64,000 bases of DNA. It comes from Candidatus Eisenbacteria bacterium. Its GTDB lineage: Bacteria; Orphanbacterota; Orphanbacteria; Orphanbacterales; Orphanbacteraceae. Of this stretch, positions 42,789 through 52,531 are shown one piece after another (position 1 is the first letter of the stretch; each line of letters begins with the position of its first letter). A model generated the notes under the pieces. The model saw nothing but the letters and a program-made list of their open reading frames with translations. It had not been told where the DNA came from and did no database searches. The position numbers and the translations under genes were made by a program. Location of the stretch: NCBI GenBank assembly GCA_016930695.1, contig JAFGGD010000016.1:1-64000 (forward strand). Direction: 5' to 3'.

Positions 42789-45700
42789 CTAGACAAGGCC
42801 CGCCAAGACTTTCGTGGCCCTTTCCGCCGGGTCGGCGCCCGGGGGCAGATCGATCTCGATCAGGAGGCCGCGGCTGGCGTCGAAGCGGAGCGGCTCCGCC
42901 GACGAACGGACCAGGGCGCGCACCTTTTCCGGCGGCACCGGCGCCCCTTCGGGGAAGCGGATCCGGATCCGCCGCGGATCGAGCCGGATCGTCTCGGCAC
43001 CCGCCGCCTCGCCCAGGAGCTTCACCCCGCGCAGGTCGAAGAGGTTCTTCGCCTCCGGCGGCAGCCGTCCGAAGCGGTCCTCCGCCTCGTCCCGGATCCT
43101 CTCCACTTCCTCGACGGAGGAGGTCTCGGCGAGACGCCGGTACAGGATGACCTTCAGGTCCGGGTCCCCCACGTAGTCGTCCGGCAGATAGCTGTCGGCG
43201 CTCGCCTCCAGGCGCGTTTCGCGGCGGGCCGGGCCCTCTTCGCCGCGCAGCTCCCGCACCGCTTCCTCGAGCAGTTTGCAGTACATCTCGAAACCGACCG
43301 ACGCGGCGAAACCGTGCTGCTCCGCGCCGAGCAGGTTCCCCGCCCCCCGGATCTCCAAGTCCTTCCTGGCGATCCGGTAGCCGGAGCCGAGATCGGTGTA
43401 GGTGGCGATCGCTTCGAGCCGCTTGCGGGCGTCCTCGGTCACCGCCCGCTCCTTCGGCACGAGCAGATAGGTGTAGGCTCTGTGCCGCGACCGTCCCACC
43501 CGGCCCCGCAGCTGATAGAGCTGGGCGAGGCCGAAGCGGTCCGCGCGATTGACGAGCATGGTGTTCACGCTCGGAATGTCCAGGCCCGACTCGATGATCA
43601 TGGTGGAGACGAGCACGTCGATCTTCCGCTCCAGGAAATCGAGCATCACCCCCTCGAGCTGGCGCTCCGCCATCTGCCCGTGGCCGACGCCGATCCGCGC
43701 CTCCGGCACGAGGCGCCCCAGGAACGCGGCCATGGCGCCGATGGATCGGACCCGGTTGTGGACGAAATAGACCTGCCCGCCCCGGTCCAACTCCCGCAGG
43801 ATCGCCGCGCTGATCACGTTCGGGTCGAATTCGATCACCTCGGTGATGATCGGCAGCCGGTCCTTGGGGGGCGTGTCGATGATGGAGATATCCCGGGCGC
43901 CGGCGAGGCCCATGTAGAGGGTGCGCGGGATCGGCGTGGCGGTCAGGGTGAGCACGTCCACCGTCTCCCGCAGCCTCTTCAGCTTCTCTTTCTGGGCGAC
44001 GCCGAAGCGCTGCTCCTCGTCCACCACGATCAGGCCCAGGTCGCGGAAGACGATGTCCTTCTGCAGCAGGCGGTGCGTGCCGATCACCACGTCCACGCTC
44101 CCCCGCGCGAGCCCCTCCCGGACCTCCCGCGTCTCGGCGGGGCGGCGGAACCGGGAGAGCGCCTCCACACGCACCGGGAAACCGGCGAAGCGGTCGCTGA
44201 AAGTGCGGAGGTGCTGGTGGGCGAGAAGCGTGGTCGGCACGAGCACCGCCACCTGCCTGCCGTCGAGCACCGCCTTGAACGCGGCCCGGACCGCCACTTC
44301 CGTCTTGCCGTACCCCACGTCGCCGCAGACCAGCCGGTCCATCGGCCCGGTGGACTCCATGTCCCGTTTCACCTCGCGCACCGCCCGGGCCTGGTGCTCC
44401 GTCTCTTCATATAAGAAGGAATCTTCCAGCTCCCGTTGCCAGACTCCGTCCGCCGAGAAGGCGAAACCGGGGCGCGCCCGGCGGGTCGCGTAGAGACGGA
44501 GCAGCTCCTTGGCGAGGTGGCGGACGGCGCGCTTCGCCTTCGCCCGCGTCTTTTCCCAGCCCGTGCCGCCGATCCGGTCGACGGAGGGCCGCGCCGCGTC
44601 GGCGCCGCTGTACTTTTGCAGCAGGTTCATCTGATCGACGGGGACGTAGAGGCGGTCGCCGCCGGCGTAGGCGAGGACGACGCAGTCCCGCCCGGTCCCC
44701 TCCACCTCGATCCTCTCGATCCCCTGGAACCGCCCGATGCCGTGGCCGGCATGGACCACGTAATCCCCCGTCTTCAGGGAGAGGTAGCTATCGATCACCG
44801 TGCCGCGGGGGCGGCGGCGATCGAGGCGGCGGCGGCGGAGCCGCCGGAAGATCTCGTGATCGGCGAGGACGACGATCCTCTCGCCGGGAAGGAGGAATCC
44901 CCGCCGGAGCCGGCCGAGGCCGACCGCGATCATCCCCTCGAACGGCTCCAGAATCTCGGCGAGACGGTCCGCCTGCCCCTGGTTGTCGCAGAGGATCCAG
45001 ACGCGGTTCCCCTTGTCCAGAAAACCCCGTAATTCCGACTGGAGGAGATCGGTCCGGCCGAGGAAGGGAGGCGACGGGATGGCGCCGACGGCGACCGCGT
45101 CCGCTCCGCCGCCGTGGGAGCCGCGGCGCGCCGAAAGGAGCGGGAAGGAGCGGATTCTCTCTTCGAGGGAGCGCGCGTCCAGGAAGGCGGCGGCCGGCGG
45201 CGGGGGAGACTCCGGGCCGGCGTCCTTCCCGAAAAACCGCTCCGCCTCTTCCCACATCTCCAGCGCGGCGCCCATCGCCTCCCTCTCCTCGAGAAGAACC
45301 ACGCGGGCCTCCGCGGGCAGATAATCGAAGAGGGTTTCCGCGTCCGGAAAGAGGAGGGGAAGCCAACGTTCGATCCCTTCGAAGTGGGCCCCCCGGCCGA
45401 GCAGGTCCCCCTCCTCGCCGGGCGGGGCGGCCTCCTGCGCGCGCCGCACGGCCTCGTCGGGGAGGGGGAACTCGCGCTGCGGCGCCAGCTCCACGGCGTC
45501 CAGATCCCGGATGGAACGCTGCGATTCCGGGTCGTATTCGCGGATCGAATCGATCTCGTCGCCGAACATCTCGACGCGAAACGGCATGCGGCTCCCGGCC
45601 GGGAAGACGTCCAGTATGCCGCCGCGGCGGGCGAACGCCCCCGCGTCTTCGGCGACGGGCGCCCGCGTGAAACCCATCTGAACAAGCCGCTCGCTCAGGC

Positions 45701-46157
45701 GATCGAGGTCGATCTCGCCGCCTCGGCTGATTTCGACCCGGTACTCTGCGGTCACCCGCCGGGGGGCGACGCGGATCTGGAGCGCCCGGGGGGCGGCGAT
45801 CACCACGCCGGGGCCGCCGCGGATCAGGTGGGCGAGGGCGCGCTGGCGCATGGCGGTGAGATGCAGGCCGGGGGAATGCTTCTCGTAGGGGAGCAGTTCC
45901 CATGAGGGATAAAGGAAAACGCGGTCCTCGCCGAGCATCCCCTCCAGTTCCTCGGCGAAAAGCTCCGCGTCGTCCGGCCGGGGAAGGACGAGGAGCACCG
46001 ACGCGTCGCTTCCTTCCACCATATCGGCGACGGCGAAGGAGAGGACCGACGCTCCGGCCCCTTCGACGGGCACCACGCGCGCCCCCTCCGCGAATCGGCG
46101 CCGGATCTCCCGAAAGGGCCGCGTGTCGTGGAGAATTCCGCGTAGGTCGGTCAGCAT
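42789..46157 (-). CDS. mfd: transcription-repair coupling factor Mfd
   Basis: Mfd removes RNA polymerase stalled at DNA lesions and recruits UvrA. The 1122-residue protein has the UvrB-like N-terminal region (about 15-350), the RNAP-interacting domain (about 460-530, [18 protein letters not shown]), helicase Walker [10 protein letters not shown] (612-620), VVDEEQRFG (about 706-714), [14 protein letters not shown] and the TRCF C-terminal domain. All motor motifs are intact. ATG 46157 shares one base with the BatA-type stop. It lies 76 bases upstream of the foldase operon. Confidence 0.97.
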   Translation of the reverse strand: MLTDLRGILHDTRPFREIRRRFAEGARVVPVEGAGASVLSFAVADMVEGSDASVLLVLPRPDDAELFAEELEGMLGEDRVFLYPSWELLPYEKHSPGLHLTAMRQRALAHLIRGGPGVVIAAPRALQIRVAPRRVTAEYRVEISRGGEIDLDRLSERLVQMGFTRAPVAEDAGAFARRGGILDVFPAGSRMPFRVEMFGDEIDSIREYDPESQRSIRDLDAVELAPQREFPLPDEAVRRAQEAAPPGEEGDLLGRGAHFEGIERWLPLLFPDAETLFDYLPAEARVVLLEEREAMGAALEMWEEAERFFGKDAGPESPPPPAAAFLDARSLEERIRSFPLLSARRGSHGGGADAVAVGAIPSPPFLGRTDLLQSELRGFLDKGNRVWILCDNQGQADRLAEILEPFEGMIAVGLGRLRRGFLLPGERIVVLADHEIFRRLRRRRLDRRRPRGTVIDSYLSLKTGDYVVHAGHGIGRFQGIERIEVEGTGRDCVVLAYAGGDRLYVPVDQMNLLQKYSGADAARPSVDRIGGTGWEKTRAKAKRAVRHLAKELLRLYATRRARPGFAFSADGVWQRELEDSFLYEETEHQARAVREVKRDMESTGPMDRLVCGDVGYGKTEVAVRAAFKAVLDGRQVAVLVPTTLLAHQHLRTFSDRFAGFPVRVEALSRFRRPAETREVREGLARGSVDVVIGTHRLLQKDIVFRDLGLIVVDEEQRFGVAQKEKLKRLRETVDVLTLTATPIPRTLYMGLAGARDISIIDTPPKDRLPIITEVIEFDPNVISAAILRELDRGGQVYFVHNRVRSIGAMAAFLGRLVPEARIGVGHGQMAERQLEGVMLDFLERKIDVLVSTMIIESGLDIPSVNTMLVNRADRFGLAQLYQLRGRVGRSRHRAYTYLLVPKERAVTEDARKRLEAIATYTDLGSGYRIARKDLEIRGAGNLLGAEQHGFAASVGFEMYCKLLEEAVRELRGEEGPARRETRLEASADSYLPDDYVGDPDLKVILYRRLAETSSVEEVERIRDEAEDRFGRLPPEAKNLFDLRGVKLLGEAAGAETIRLDPRRIRIRFPEGAPVPPEKVRALVRSSAEPLRFDASRGLLIEIDLPPGADPAERATKVLAGLV

Positions 46158-48268
46158 CAGTCGTCCCGCGGGATCGGAGCGGAGCGGCGCAGCCCGCGGC
46201 CGAGCACCAGCTCCGCCACGGCGACGAAGAAGGCGAGCCAGAGCAGTTCCCGCCGGAGTTCCCGGCCGTACCTCGCCTGAAGGACGGGCCGGTCCGGGCG
46301 CTGCTTCTCCGGGATCACCGTGAAGCGGTCCGTGCCGAGACGCTCCTCCCACTCCGACTCCGGAAGGGGGGCGAGGTCCGACTCTTCCGTCTCCGGGTTG
46401 ACCGCGAAGAGATCGTCGAACCCCTCCGACTCGATCCGATAAAAACCGGGGAGACCGGTACCGTCGAACTCGAGGAGCAGCCTGTCCCCCTCGCTTCTCG
46501 GCTGGAGCGCCACCTCCTCCCGCGGGGTGCGGCAGAGGACCTCCTCTCCGAGGACGAGCCCGGTGACGTCCTTCCGGTAAGAGCGGCCCACGGCGAGGCT
46601 TCCCATGTGCAGGGCGCCGCCGGAGTAAAGATAGCGGACCGTCTCGTGCACGAGGGGGAGGAAGAAGGGGCGCGTCGGGAGATCGCTCCACTCCGGGTCG
46701 GCGCCGACCGCCCAGAGAAAGACGCGGCCCGCCCCGCGCCGCGCCTCCACCAGGAGCGGGTCGCCGTCGGCGATGCGCGCGACCGCCCGGGCGGCGGCGT
46801 CCGTTTCGATGCGGAGGTGGCGGTAGATGCGCAGGTCGCGGAGCGCCCGGTCGAGCCCCTGGCGGAACACCGTGAAGAGCGGATGTTCGGCGTCGAAACG
46901 ATCGACGCCGGCGGGCAGCCCGCCCGGGGAAGAGGCCACCGGCCCGAAACGGACGTTTCCCGCGAGACGGGGGAGGAGGACGCGGTTATAAAAGCCCACG
47001 TCGATTCCGTCGCCGGGGACGATCACCACGCCGCCGCCGCCGAGAACGTATTCCTCCAGGGGTGCGACCACCCCCTCGTCCCGCACGGCCGGCCCGGCAA
47101 GAAACACGGCGTGAAAACGGTCGAGGCGGATCGAACGGAGTTCACTCGGGTCGGCGGTTTGGACGTGAATCATCCCCCCCTCCCCTTCGGCGCCCTCGTT
47201 CCCGTCCGGGTCGAGGGCGTTTCTCAGATAGCGCGTCCCCTCGCCGGAAGGATCGCCGACGAGAAGCACCTCCAGCCGGTCGGGCCGGTGGAATGTGAAG
47301 AAGAAGGCGTCGTCTCGAGGAAGGGGATCGTCGTCGAGACGGATTTCCCCCGCGTGCGTCCCGCCGCCCCGGAGAAGGACCGAGAAAAGAACCGACTCGG
47401 TTCCTCCCGGCTCGAGGCGGATCGGCGACGTGCCCCGGCGCTCGCCGTCGAGCAGCAGGGTGACGAGCCCCTCGGTCGGTTCTTCGCCGTAATTGATCGC
47501 CGTCGCCCGAATTCGCAGGGTCTCGCCGAAACGCCTCGGCTCGTAAAGCTCCGCGCCGGTCACCGCCCGGTTCGGGCGCGCCCCCTCCCCCACCGGGAGA
47601 AGAAAGAGCCGGATGCCCGCCTCGGCGATCGCCGCTCCCGCCGCGCCGGCGTCGGCGAATCCGATTCTCTGCATGTCGCTGACGAGATAGATCTCGCGGT
47701 TGGCGTTCCTCGATCCCTCCAGCGCGCGCGCCGCTTCCAGAAGAGAGAGGGAAAAATCGGTCCCGCGCGCGCCGAGAACCGCCCGATCGATCTCCGCATC
47801 GAGAAGACGGAAGTTATGGGTCGGGCGCTCGAAGCGCGATTCGGGCGAAGAGGAGGCGAGAAGCAGAAGCGCCTCGTCCCCCTCCTGCAGCAGATCGGCC
47901 GCGCTCCGGGCCCGTTCCTTGGCACGGTCGAAAAGGGTACGGTCCCCCTCCCCGTACCCCATGCTGTAGCTCGCGTCCAGCACGATGCAGGCGGAAGTGC
48001 GCGCCCGCCCGCCGATGCCGGCGGCGGCGCCGCGAAGCGCCGGTCTGGCGAAGGCGAGGGCGAGGAGCGCGATCAGCGCGACCCGGAGAAGGAGGAGCAG
48101 GATCTCGCGGAATCGGATCCTGCGGGACTTCTTGATCTGCAGGCGCCGGATGAACTCGAGCGTGCTGAAACGCACCACCCGAGCCCGGGGGCGGTTCAGA
48201 AGGTGGATCAACACCGGAATGAGCGCGGCGGCCAACCCGGCCAGAAAGATCGATTGCAGAAAAGTCAT
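46157..48268 (-). CDS. BatA-like membrane protein with vWA domain
   Basis: The 703-residue protein begins with the BatA N-terminal domain (PF07584): two helices (about 3-20, 58-76) flanking LIHLLNRPRARVVRFSTLEF. A vWA domain follows (about 88-230) with the MIDAS-type VLDASYSMGYGEGD. Then come a beta-rich region and a class I amidotransferase-like part (about 370-480, ending VVIVPGDGIDVGF). A C-terminal helix (about 675-695) anchors it again. Such proteins usually cluster with MoxR and DUF58 genes; here they are 3.3 kb upstream, separated by inserted genes. ATG 48268 follows GGTGGA. The function is probably envelope-stress or surface assembly. Confidence 0.88.
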   Translation of the reverse strand: MTFLQSIFLAGLAAALIPVLIHLLNRPRARVVRFSTLEFIRRLQIKKSRRIRFREILLLLLRVALIALLALAFARPALRGAAAGIGGRARTSACIVLDASYSMGYGEGDRTLFDRAKERARSAADLLQEGDEALLLLASSSPESRFERPTHNFRLLDAEIDRAVLGARGTDFSLSLLEAARALEGSRNANREIYLVSDMQRIGFADAGAAGAAIAEAGIRLFLLPVGEGARPNRAVTGAELYEPRRFGETLRIRATAINYGEEPTEGLVTLLLDGERRGTSPIRLEPGGTESVLFSVLLRGGGTHAGEIRLDDDPLPRDDAFFFTFHRPDRLEVLLVGDPSGEGTRYLRNALDPDGNEGAEGEGGMIHVQTADPSELRSIRLDRFHAVFLAGPAVRDEGVVAPLEEYVLGGGGVVIVPGDGIDVGFYNRVLLPRLAGNVRFGPVASSPGGLPAGVDRFDAEHPLFTVFRQGLDRALRDLRIYRHLRIETDAAARAVARIADGDPLLVEARRGAGRVFLWAVGADPEWSDLPTRPFFLPLVHETVRYLYSGGALHMGSLAVGRSYRKDVTGLVLGEEVLCRTPREEVALQPRSEGDRLLLEFDGTGLPGFYRIESEGFDDLFAVNPETEESDLAPLPESEWEERLGTDRFTVIPEKQRPDRPVLQARYGRELRRELLWLAFFVAVAELVLGRGLRRSAPIPRDD

Positions 48269-48442
48269 TTTCCACCAAAGGGATACGGGAAAACACCGGC
48301 CACGGGCCGGCCCGCATTGCACACCGAAATAATCCGCCCGGGTCCGACCGCCGGGGCTCGAACCGGTTCAATCTAACACGACGGAAGGGAAGGGGGAAGA
48401 CGGGGGGCAAGGAGGGAAGAAACCGGCCGGGATTCACGGAGT
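48269..48442. other. intergenic region without a recognised feature
   Basis: The gap between batA and the XRE-cupin gene (48269-48996) holds no convincing gene. This first part shows GC-rich simple sequence only; the repeats further right are listed separately. Confidence 0.4.
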
Positions 48443-48730
48443 GGATTCCGAGAGGGATTACCCGTCCGTCCCTCTCCCCACACCGTGCCCCGGAGGGAGA
48501 GCCGGGGGTGGAAGGAAAGGCACCCTCACCCTCTCCCGCCATCCTCTCCGCTTCTTTCCCGGACGGACGGCGTGATCCTTCGAGGAGAAGGGGCGGGACG
48601 GGGGCCCCCACCTCTCGAGGTGCGTGAAAAATGGCCGCGCGAGGTCGCACCCTTGTGGGAACTCCGTGGCGATCACGAACCCACCCAGGGGGCGGCACGC
48701 CCCGGACTCCGAGAAGGATTACCCGTCCGT
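48443..48730. repeat. 27-bp direct repeat, two copies
   Basis: Copies at 48443-48469 and 48704-48730 share GGATTACCCGTCCGT and differ at two of 27 positions. The 234 bp between them holds no gene; it includes GGTGCG...CGCACC, a short inverted pair. Confidence 0.6.
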
Positions 48731-48818
48731 TCGGTTTCCACCGCCCTTGATTTTCCCTCTTTCGGTTCGGAGGAGCGGAGGGGAATTCGTCACGACGTTC
48801 GCGATTCCGCACGAAACA

Positions 48819-48998
48819 GATTCGGGGATCGAAATCGGATCCGTACATGAGGCGCGGGAGCGCGGAGCGAGACCGGTTTCGGACAAGCCCGCTCCCGGAG
48901 TCGTAGCCCGAGCTACGATGAGGAAGCGGGCGACGGAGAAACCGGATCGCAGCCCGCGATCACGCGTCGCAATAGGATCCGATTTCGATCCCCGAATC
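48819..48998. repeat. 180-bp near-perfect palindrome with 24-bp terminal inverted repeats
   Basis: The outer 24 bases (48819-48842) are the exact reverse complement of 48975-48998. Inner pairs share the same centre (about 48909): CCGGTTTC (48873-48880) with GAAACCGG (48938-48945), CCCGCT (48888-48893) with AGCGGG (48925-48930), and TCGTAGC (48901-48907) with GCTACGA (48912-48918) around a CCGA loop. The right arm ends inside the stop codon of the XRE-cupin gene. It could be a MITE-like element, a structured RNA or an unusual terminator. Confidence 0.85.
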
Positions 48999-49554
48999 AG
49001 AAGAGGGGGACGGCCGTTCCCACCCAGATCGCCTCGGCGCCGTGGCGGTTGGATGCGTAGAAATAATGCGGTTGGTCCGATTTGTAGTGGATGCTGTCCC
49101 CCGCCTTGAGGCGGTACCGCTCCTCGCCGATGACGACCTCCAGGCTCCCCTTGAGGACGGTGATCGCCTCTTCCCCCGCATGGGAGCGCGGGGTAGGCGG
49201 CTTGGCGCCCGGCTCGGCGACGAGATGATAAAAGTGGAGCATCCCGCCCGGAATGCCGTTGGAGAGGCTCTCGAGACGAACGCCGTGCTCCTCGTTGGAG
49301 AGGATCGACCGGTCCGGCTTGCAAACCCGGCAGGTTTCCTCGAGCGCGTTCTCCTCGATAAAAAAGCTGGCGGTCTTGTCGAGCGCCCGAGCGAGTTTTT
49401 CGAGGGCGCCGACGGTGGGCGAGGTCATCCCCCGCTCGATCTGCGAGGTGTGCGTCATCGAGACGCCGGAGAGAAGCTCGACTTCCTTCAGGGTCAAACC
49501 TTTTTCGAGCCGAACGGACTTGATCCTTTTTCCGAGTTCCTCTCTCGACGGCAT
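48997..49554 (-). CDS. XRE-family regulator with C-terminal cupin domain
   Basis: The 185-residue protein has an N-terminal HTH (about 6-62) with TLKEVELLSGVSMTHTSQIE and TSPTVGALEKLARAL, then a cupin domain (about 100-180) with HAGEEAITVLKGSLEVVIGE and LKAGDSIHYKSDQPHY. This architecture (PuuR-like) usually senses a small molecule in the cupin barrel and controls catabolic or osmotic genes. The His and Glu metal-type residues of the cupin are partly present. ATG 49554 is the best start; a promoter is predicted at 49712-49741. Its 3' end lies in one arm of the giant palindrome. The target is unknown. Confidence 0.88.
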   Translation of the reverse strand: MPSREELGKRIKSVRLEKGLTLKEVELLSGVSMTHTSQIERGMTSPTVGALEKLARALDKTASFFIEENALEETCRVCKPDRSILSNEEHGVRLESLSNGIPGGMLHFYHLVAEPGAKPPTPRSHAGEEAITVLKGSLEVVIGEERYRLKAGDSIHYKSDQPHYFYASNRHGAEAIWVGTAVPLF

Positions 49555-49711
49555 ACCCAGCACCCCCTGCCCGCCGACGTACGCGACGAGCCGGTCACGA
49601 GAAGCGGACGATGACCCTTTCGTTGTGCGAACCGAAACGCTCTTCCGTCGCCCTCCTCCGGTCAGCCTTCGGGATCCGCCGAACGCGACGCGATACCCGG
49701 AATACGCGCGA

Positions 49712-49741
49712 AACGTAGCATGTCGACGCAAGGCGTGTCAA
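49712..49741 (-). promoter_or_regulatory. predicted sigma70-type promoter of the XRE-cupin gene
   Basis: On the minus strand TTGACA (49736-49741) is followed after 18 bases by TACGTT (49712-49717). The leader to ATG 49554 would be about 150 bases and may be autoregulated. Confidence 0.45.
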
Positions 49742-49876
49742 GCAAACGCCTCTCTCCGCACCGGCGCGACCGGCGACGGCCGCCGCCGGCCCGGCCGCAC
49801 AATCCCCTGGCCGCGGAGAATGGCGCCCGCTATATTCTGCCCGTCCGGGAGAGACGTTCGCGAGCGGAGGACTCAC

Positions 49877-51610
49877 TTGAAAAAAACCGGGAACAAGAGA
49901 ACGCCCGGTCGGCAGGTTCACCGGAAGATCGCCCGCGATCCCCGGGGCGTTTCCCTTTCGTGGACGGGCCGGCGGAACGGGGACGAAGCGGAGGAGACGA
50001 GCCGTCCGGTTCTCCGCTTCCGGGAGCGGGAGCGCTACGGCGGGCGCGCCCGCCGACCCAATCTCTTGATCCGCGGGGACAACCTGCCCGTTCTGGACGC
50101 GCTCCTGAACCGTTATCGCGGGCGCGTCGACATGGTCTACATCGATCCCCCCTTCGCCACCGGGACGGACTTCCGAGTCCCCGCGCCCTCCGGCGCCGGC
50201 CCGCGCTCCGGCGCGCGCGCCTACCGGGACGGCCGTGCCCGCGGCCTCCCCGCCTATCTCACACGGATGGAGGAACGCCTCCTCCGAATTCGGGAGCTGC
50301 TCTCTCCGAGGGGCGCCCTTTACGTGCACGTCGACTATCGGGTCGCCGCCCCGCTCCGCCTGATGCTCGACTCGGTTTTCGGCGCCTCTTCCTTCGTCAA
50401 CGAGATCATTTGGTTCTACAAGACCGGCGGCGCGCCGGACCGCCTCGGCTTCGGCCGCAAGCACGACAACATACTTTTTTACGTAAAGGATCCCGCCCGG
50501 GCGACCTGGAACCCGCAAAAAGAAAAATCCTACCTGATGCACCGGTACGGCTTCTCCAACGTGGAGATCCACGACGACGGCGGCGGACGGTTCACCTGGG
50601 TGCGTTGCCGGGACGTGTTCGACATTCCCGCCCTCCGGGGGAACCAGCCGGAACGCCTGGACTATCCGACACAGAAACCGGAGGCGCTCCTGGAGAGGAT
50701 GATCCTCGCCTCGACGAATCCGGGCGACCTGGTGGCGGATCTCTTCTGCGGATCCGGAACGACGGCGGCGACGGCGGAGCGCCTCGGCCGCCGCTGGATC
50801 GCCTGCGACCGGAGCCCCGCCGCGATTCGGGTGACGCGGAAACGCCTCCTCGCCGCGGACCGGGTCCCCCCCTTCCGCCTGCTCGACCTGGACGGGGCGG
50901 ACCGCGCCCTCTGGACGCTGGAGCGTTTCGGCGCGAACGGCTCCTCGCCGGAAGAAGCGAACCGCGACTACCGGCGCTTCCTCCTCGAGCGGTACGGCGC
51001 CGAGCCGGCGGAGAACGCCGACCCCTTCCACGGCCGGACGGGGAACGCGGTGGTTCGTGTCTTCGGCCCCGAGGAGCGGCCCGGCCCCGAGGCGATTCGG
51101 CGCGCGGCCCGCGCCCGCGGAAAGGGGGGAGCGCACCTCCTCGCATGGGAGTTCCTCCCGGGATCGGCGGAGGAGGCGGAGCGTCTCTCCGCCGCGGGCC
51201 CGCCCGTGCTCCTCGTCCCGATTCCCACCGATCTGATGGACGAACAGGAGGAGAACGGCGGCGCGACCTCTTTTCCGCCGCTGCCGTCGCTTCGCGCCTC
51301 CCTCCGCCGCGCGCCGGGGCGGGCGCGGACGATCCGCCTGGACGGTTACGATCCGGGCGCGGAGGAGGGATCGGACGCGCGGGAATGTTCCTGGACGGAC
51401 GGAATCGATCAGTGGGCCGTCGATTGGGATTGGGACGGGGAGACCTTCGCGCCCGGATGGACGGCGGAGAGGACCGGCCGCTCCCGGGCCTTGCCTCTGG
51501 AGAGCGCCCCCCACATCTACAACGGACCGGGCCGGCGCCGAGTGTTGGTGCGCGCGGTGGACACGGCCGGCCGCGAGGCCTACCGCCTGCTCTTTCCCCG
51601 CGTTCGCTGA
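49877..51610 (+). CDS. orphan site-specific DNA methyltransferase (Mod-like, N4/N6)
   Basis: The 577-residue protein has motif IV as VYIDPPFATG (DPPF, 90-93) before motif I DLFCGSGTTAATA (FCGSGTT, 289-295), with DYPTQKPEALLERMI between. That order marks a beta-class amino-methyltransferase (PF01555), as in type III Mod proteins. The C-terminal DQWAVDWDWDGETFAPGW resembles a tail seen in Mod-like methylases that partner with helicase nucleases. No restriction gene lies beside it, so it is an orphan or a remnant. TTG 49877 follows GGAGG with six-base spacing; upstream in-frame codons lack this. It faces the XRE-cupin gene divergently. The base and site methylated are unknown. Confidence 0.85.
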   Translation: MKKTGNKRTPGRQVHRKIARDPRGVSLSWTGRRNGDEAEETSRPVLRFRERERYGGRARRPNLLIRGDNLPVLDALLNRYRGRVDMVYIDPPFATGTDFRVPAPSGAGPRSGARAYRDGRARGLPAYLTRMEERLLRIRELLSPRGALYVHVDYRVAAPLRLMLDSVFGASSFVNEIIWFYKTGGAPDRLGFGRKHDNILFYVKDPARATWNPQKEKSYLMHRYGFSNVEIHDDGGGRFTWVRCRDVFDIPALRGNQPERLDYPTQKPEALLERMILASTNPGDLVADLFCGSGTTAATAERLGRRWIACDRSPAAIRVTRKRLLAADRVPPFRLLDLDGADRALWTLERFGANGSSPEEANRDYRRFLLERYGAEPAENADPFHGRTGNAVVRVFGPEERPGPEAIRRAARARGKGGAHLLAWEFLPGSAEEAERLSAAGPPVLLVPIPTDLMDEQEENGGATSFPPLPSLRASLRRAPGRARTIRLDGYDPGAEEGSDARECSWTDGIDQWAVDWDWDGETFAPGWTAERTGRSRALPLESAPHIYNGPGRRRVLVRAVDTAGREAYRLLFPRVR

Positions 51611-51628
51611 CCCCGGAACCCCGCCCCG

Positions 51629-52531
51629 CTAACCGAGCCGCGCCCGCTTCGCCAGATAGGCATAGAGCGCCGTGTCGTAGGGCGTGGTGGTCTCGATGAA
51701 GTTGTAGTCGATGCGATGCTCGCCGCACTCGCGCCGGTAGCGGTCCCGCCAGCGCTCCACCTCCCGGGCGTACTCCCTCTGAATCCGCCAGGGCTGGGCG
51801 AGCAGGCGGTCCTCTCTCTCCATGTCCTCGAAACGCGCCTCGCGGGTAAAGTCGAAGCGGACCTCTTTCGGATCGAGGATGTGGAAGACCACCACCTCGT
51901 GCTTCTTGTGGCGGAAGTAGCGGAGCGCCGTCAGCACCTGGTCCGGGTCGTCCATCAGGTCCGAGAGGAGAATCACCAGGCCGCGGCGGCGGATCCGTTC
52001 GGTCAGGCGGCGGAGCGCGCCCGCCGTGTTCGTCTCCTCCGACGGCGACGCCCCTTCCAGCTCCCGCAGGATCCGGTGCAGGTGGACGCCGGAGGCGCGG
52101 GGCGCCAGAAAGCGGCGCACCTCCTTGTCGAAGAGGACCAGACCCACCGAGTCGCGCTGGCGGAGCATCAAATAGGAGAGGGCCGCGGCGAGCTGCGCGG
52201 CATAGACGAACTTGGTGACCGCCCCGGAGCCGTAGCCCATGGAGCCGCTCGCGTCGAGGAGCAGATAAGCGCGGAGATTGGTTTCTTCCTCGTACTCCTT
52301 GACGTAAAACTTGTCCGACTTGGCGTAGACCTTCCAGTCCACGTGGCGGAGGGGATCGCCCGGCATGTACTGGCGGTGCTCGGCGAACTCGACGCTGAAG
52401 CCGCGGTAGGGGCTCTTGTGGAGGCCCGCGACGAAGCCCTCCACCACCAGCCGCGCCTTGATGTCCATGCGCGAGAGCCGCGCCGCCACCTCCGGATCGA
52501 GGAAGCGCCGGCTCTCGCGGTCCGTCTTCAT
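51629..52531 (-). CDS. DUF58 domain protein
   Basis: The 300-residue protein contains SRMDIKARLVVEGFVAGLHKSPYRG, FAEHRQYMPGDPLRHVDWKVYAKSD and a vWA-like LLLDASGSMGYGSG (MIDAS), with LVILLSDLMDDPD. These are DUF58 (PF01882) signatures. DUF58 proteins act with MoxR ATPases in envelope or metalloprotein maturation; details are unclear. The start ATG overlaps the moxR stop by four bases. BatA would be expected next, but the DNA methyltransferase lies there instead. Confidence 0.92.
   Translation of the reverse strand: MKTDRESRRFLDPEVAARLSRMDIKARLVVEGFVAGLHKSPYRGFSVEFAEHRQYMPGDPLRHVDWKVYAKSDKFYVKEYEEETNLRAYLLLDASGSMGYGSGAVTKFVYAAQLAAALSYLMLRQRDSVGLVLFDKEVRRFLAPRASGVHLHRILRELEGASPSEETNTAGALRRLTERIRRRGLVILLSDLMDDPDQVLTALRYFRHKKHEVVVFHILDPKEVRFDFTREARFEDMEREDRLLAQPWRIQREYAREVERWRDRYRRECGEHRIDYNFIETTTPYDTALYAYLAKRARLG

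Noticed and set aside
45902-48376. Long plus-strand open frame opposite BatA
   Set aside because: High-GC antisense shadow; no recognisable domain and it crosses the mfd and batA gene boundaries.
49253-49876. N-terminal extension of the DNA methyltransferase
   Set aside because: It overlaps the XRE-cupin gene on the other strand and lacks a start site; TTG 49877 with GGAGG fits better.
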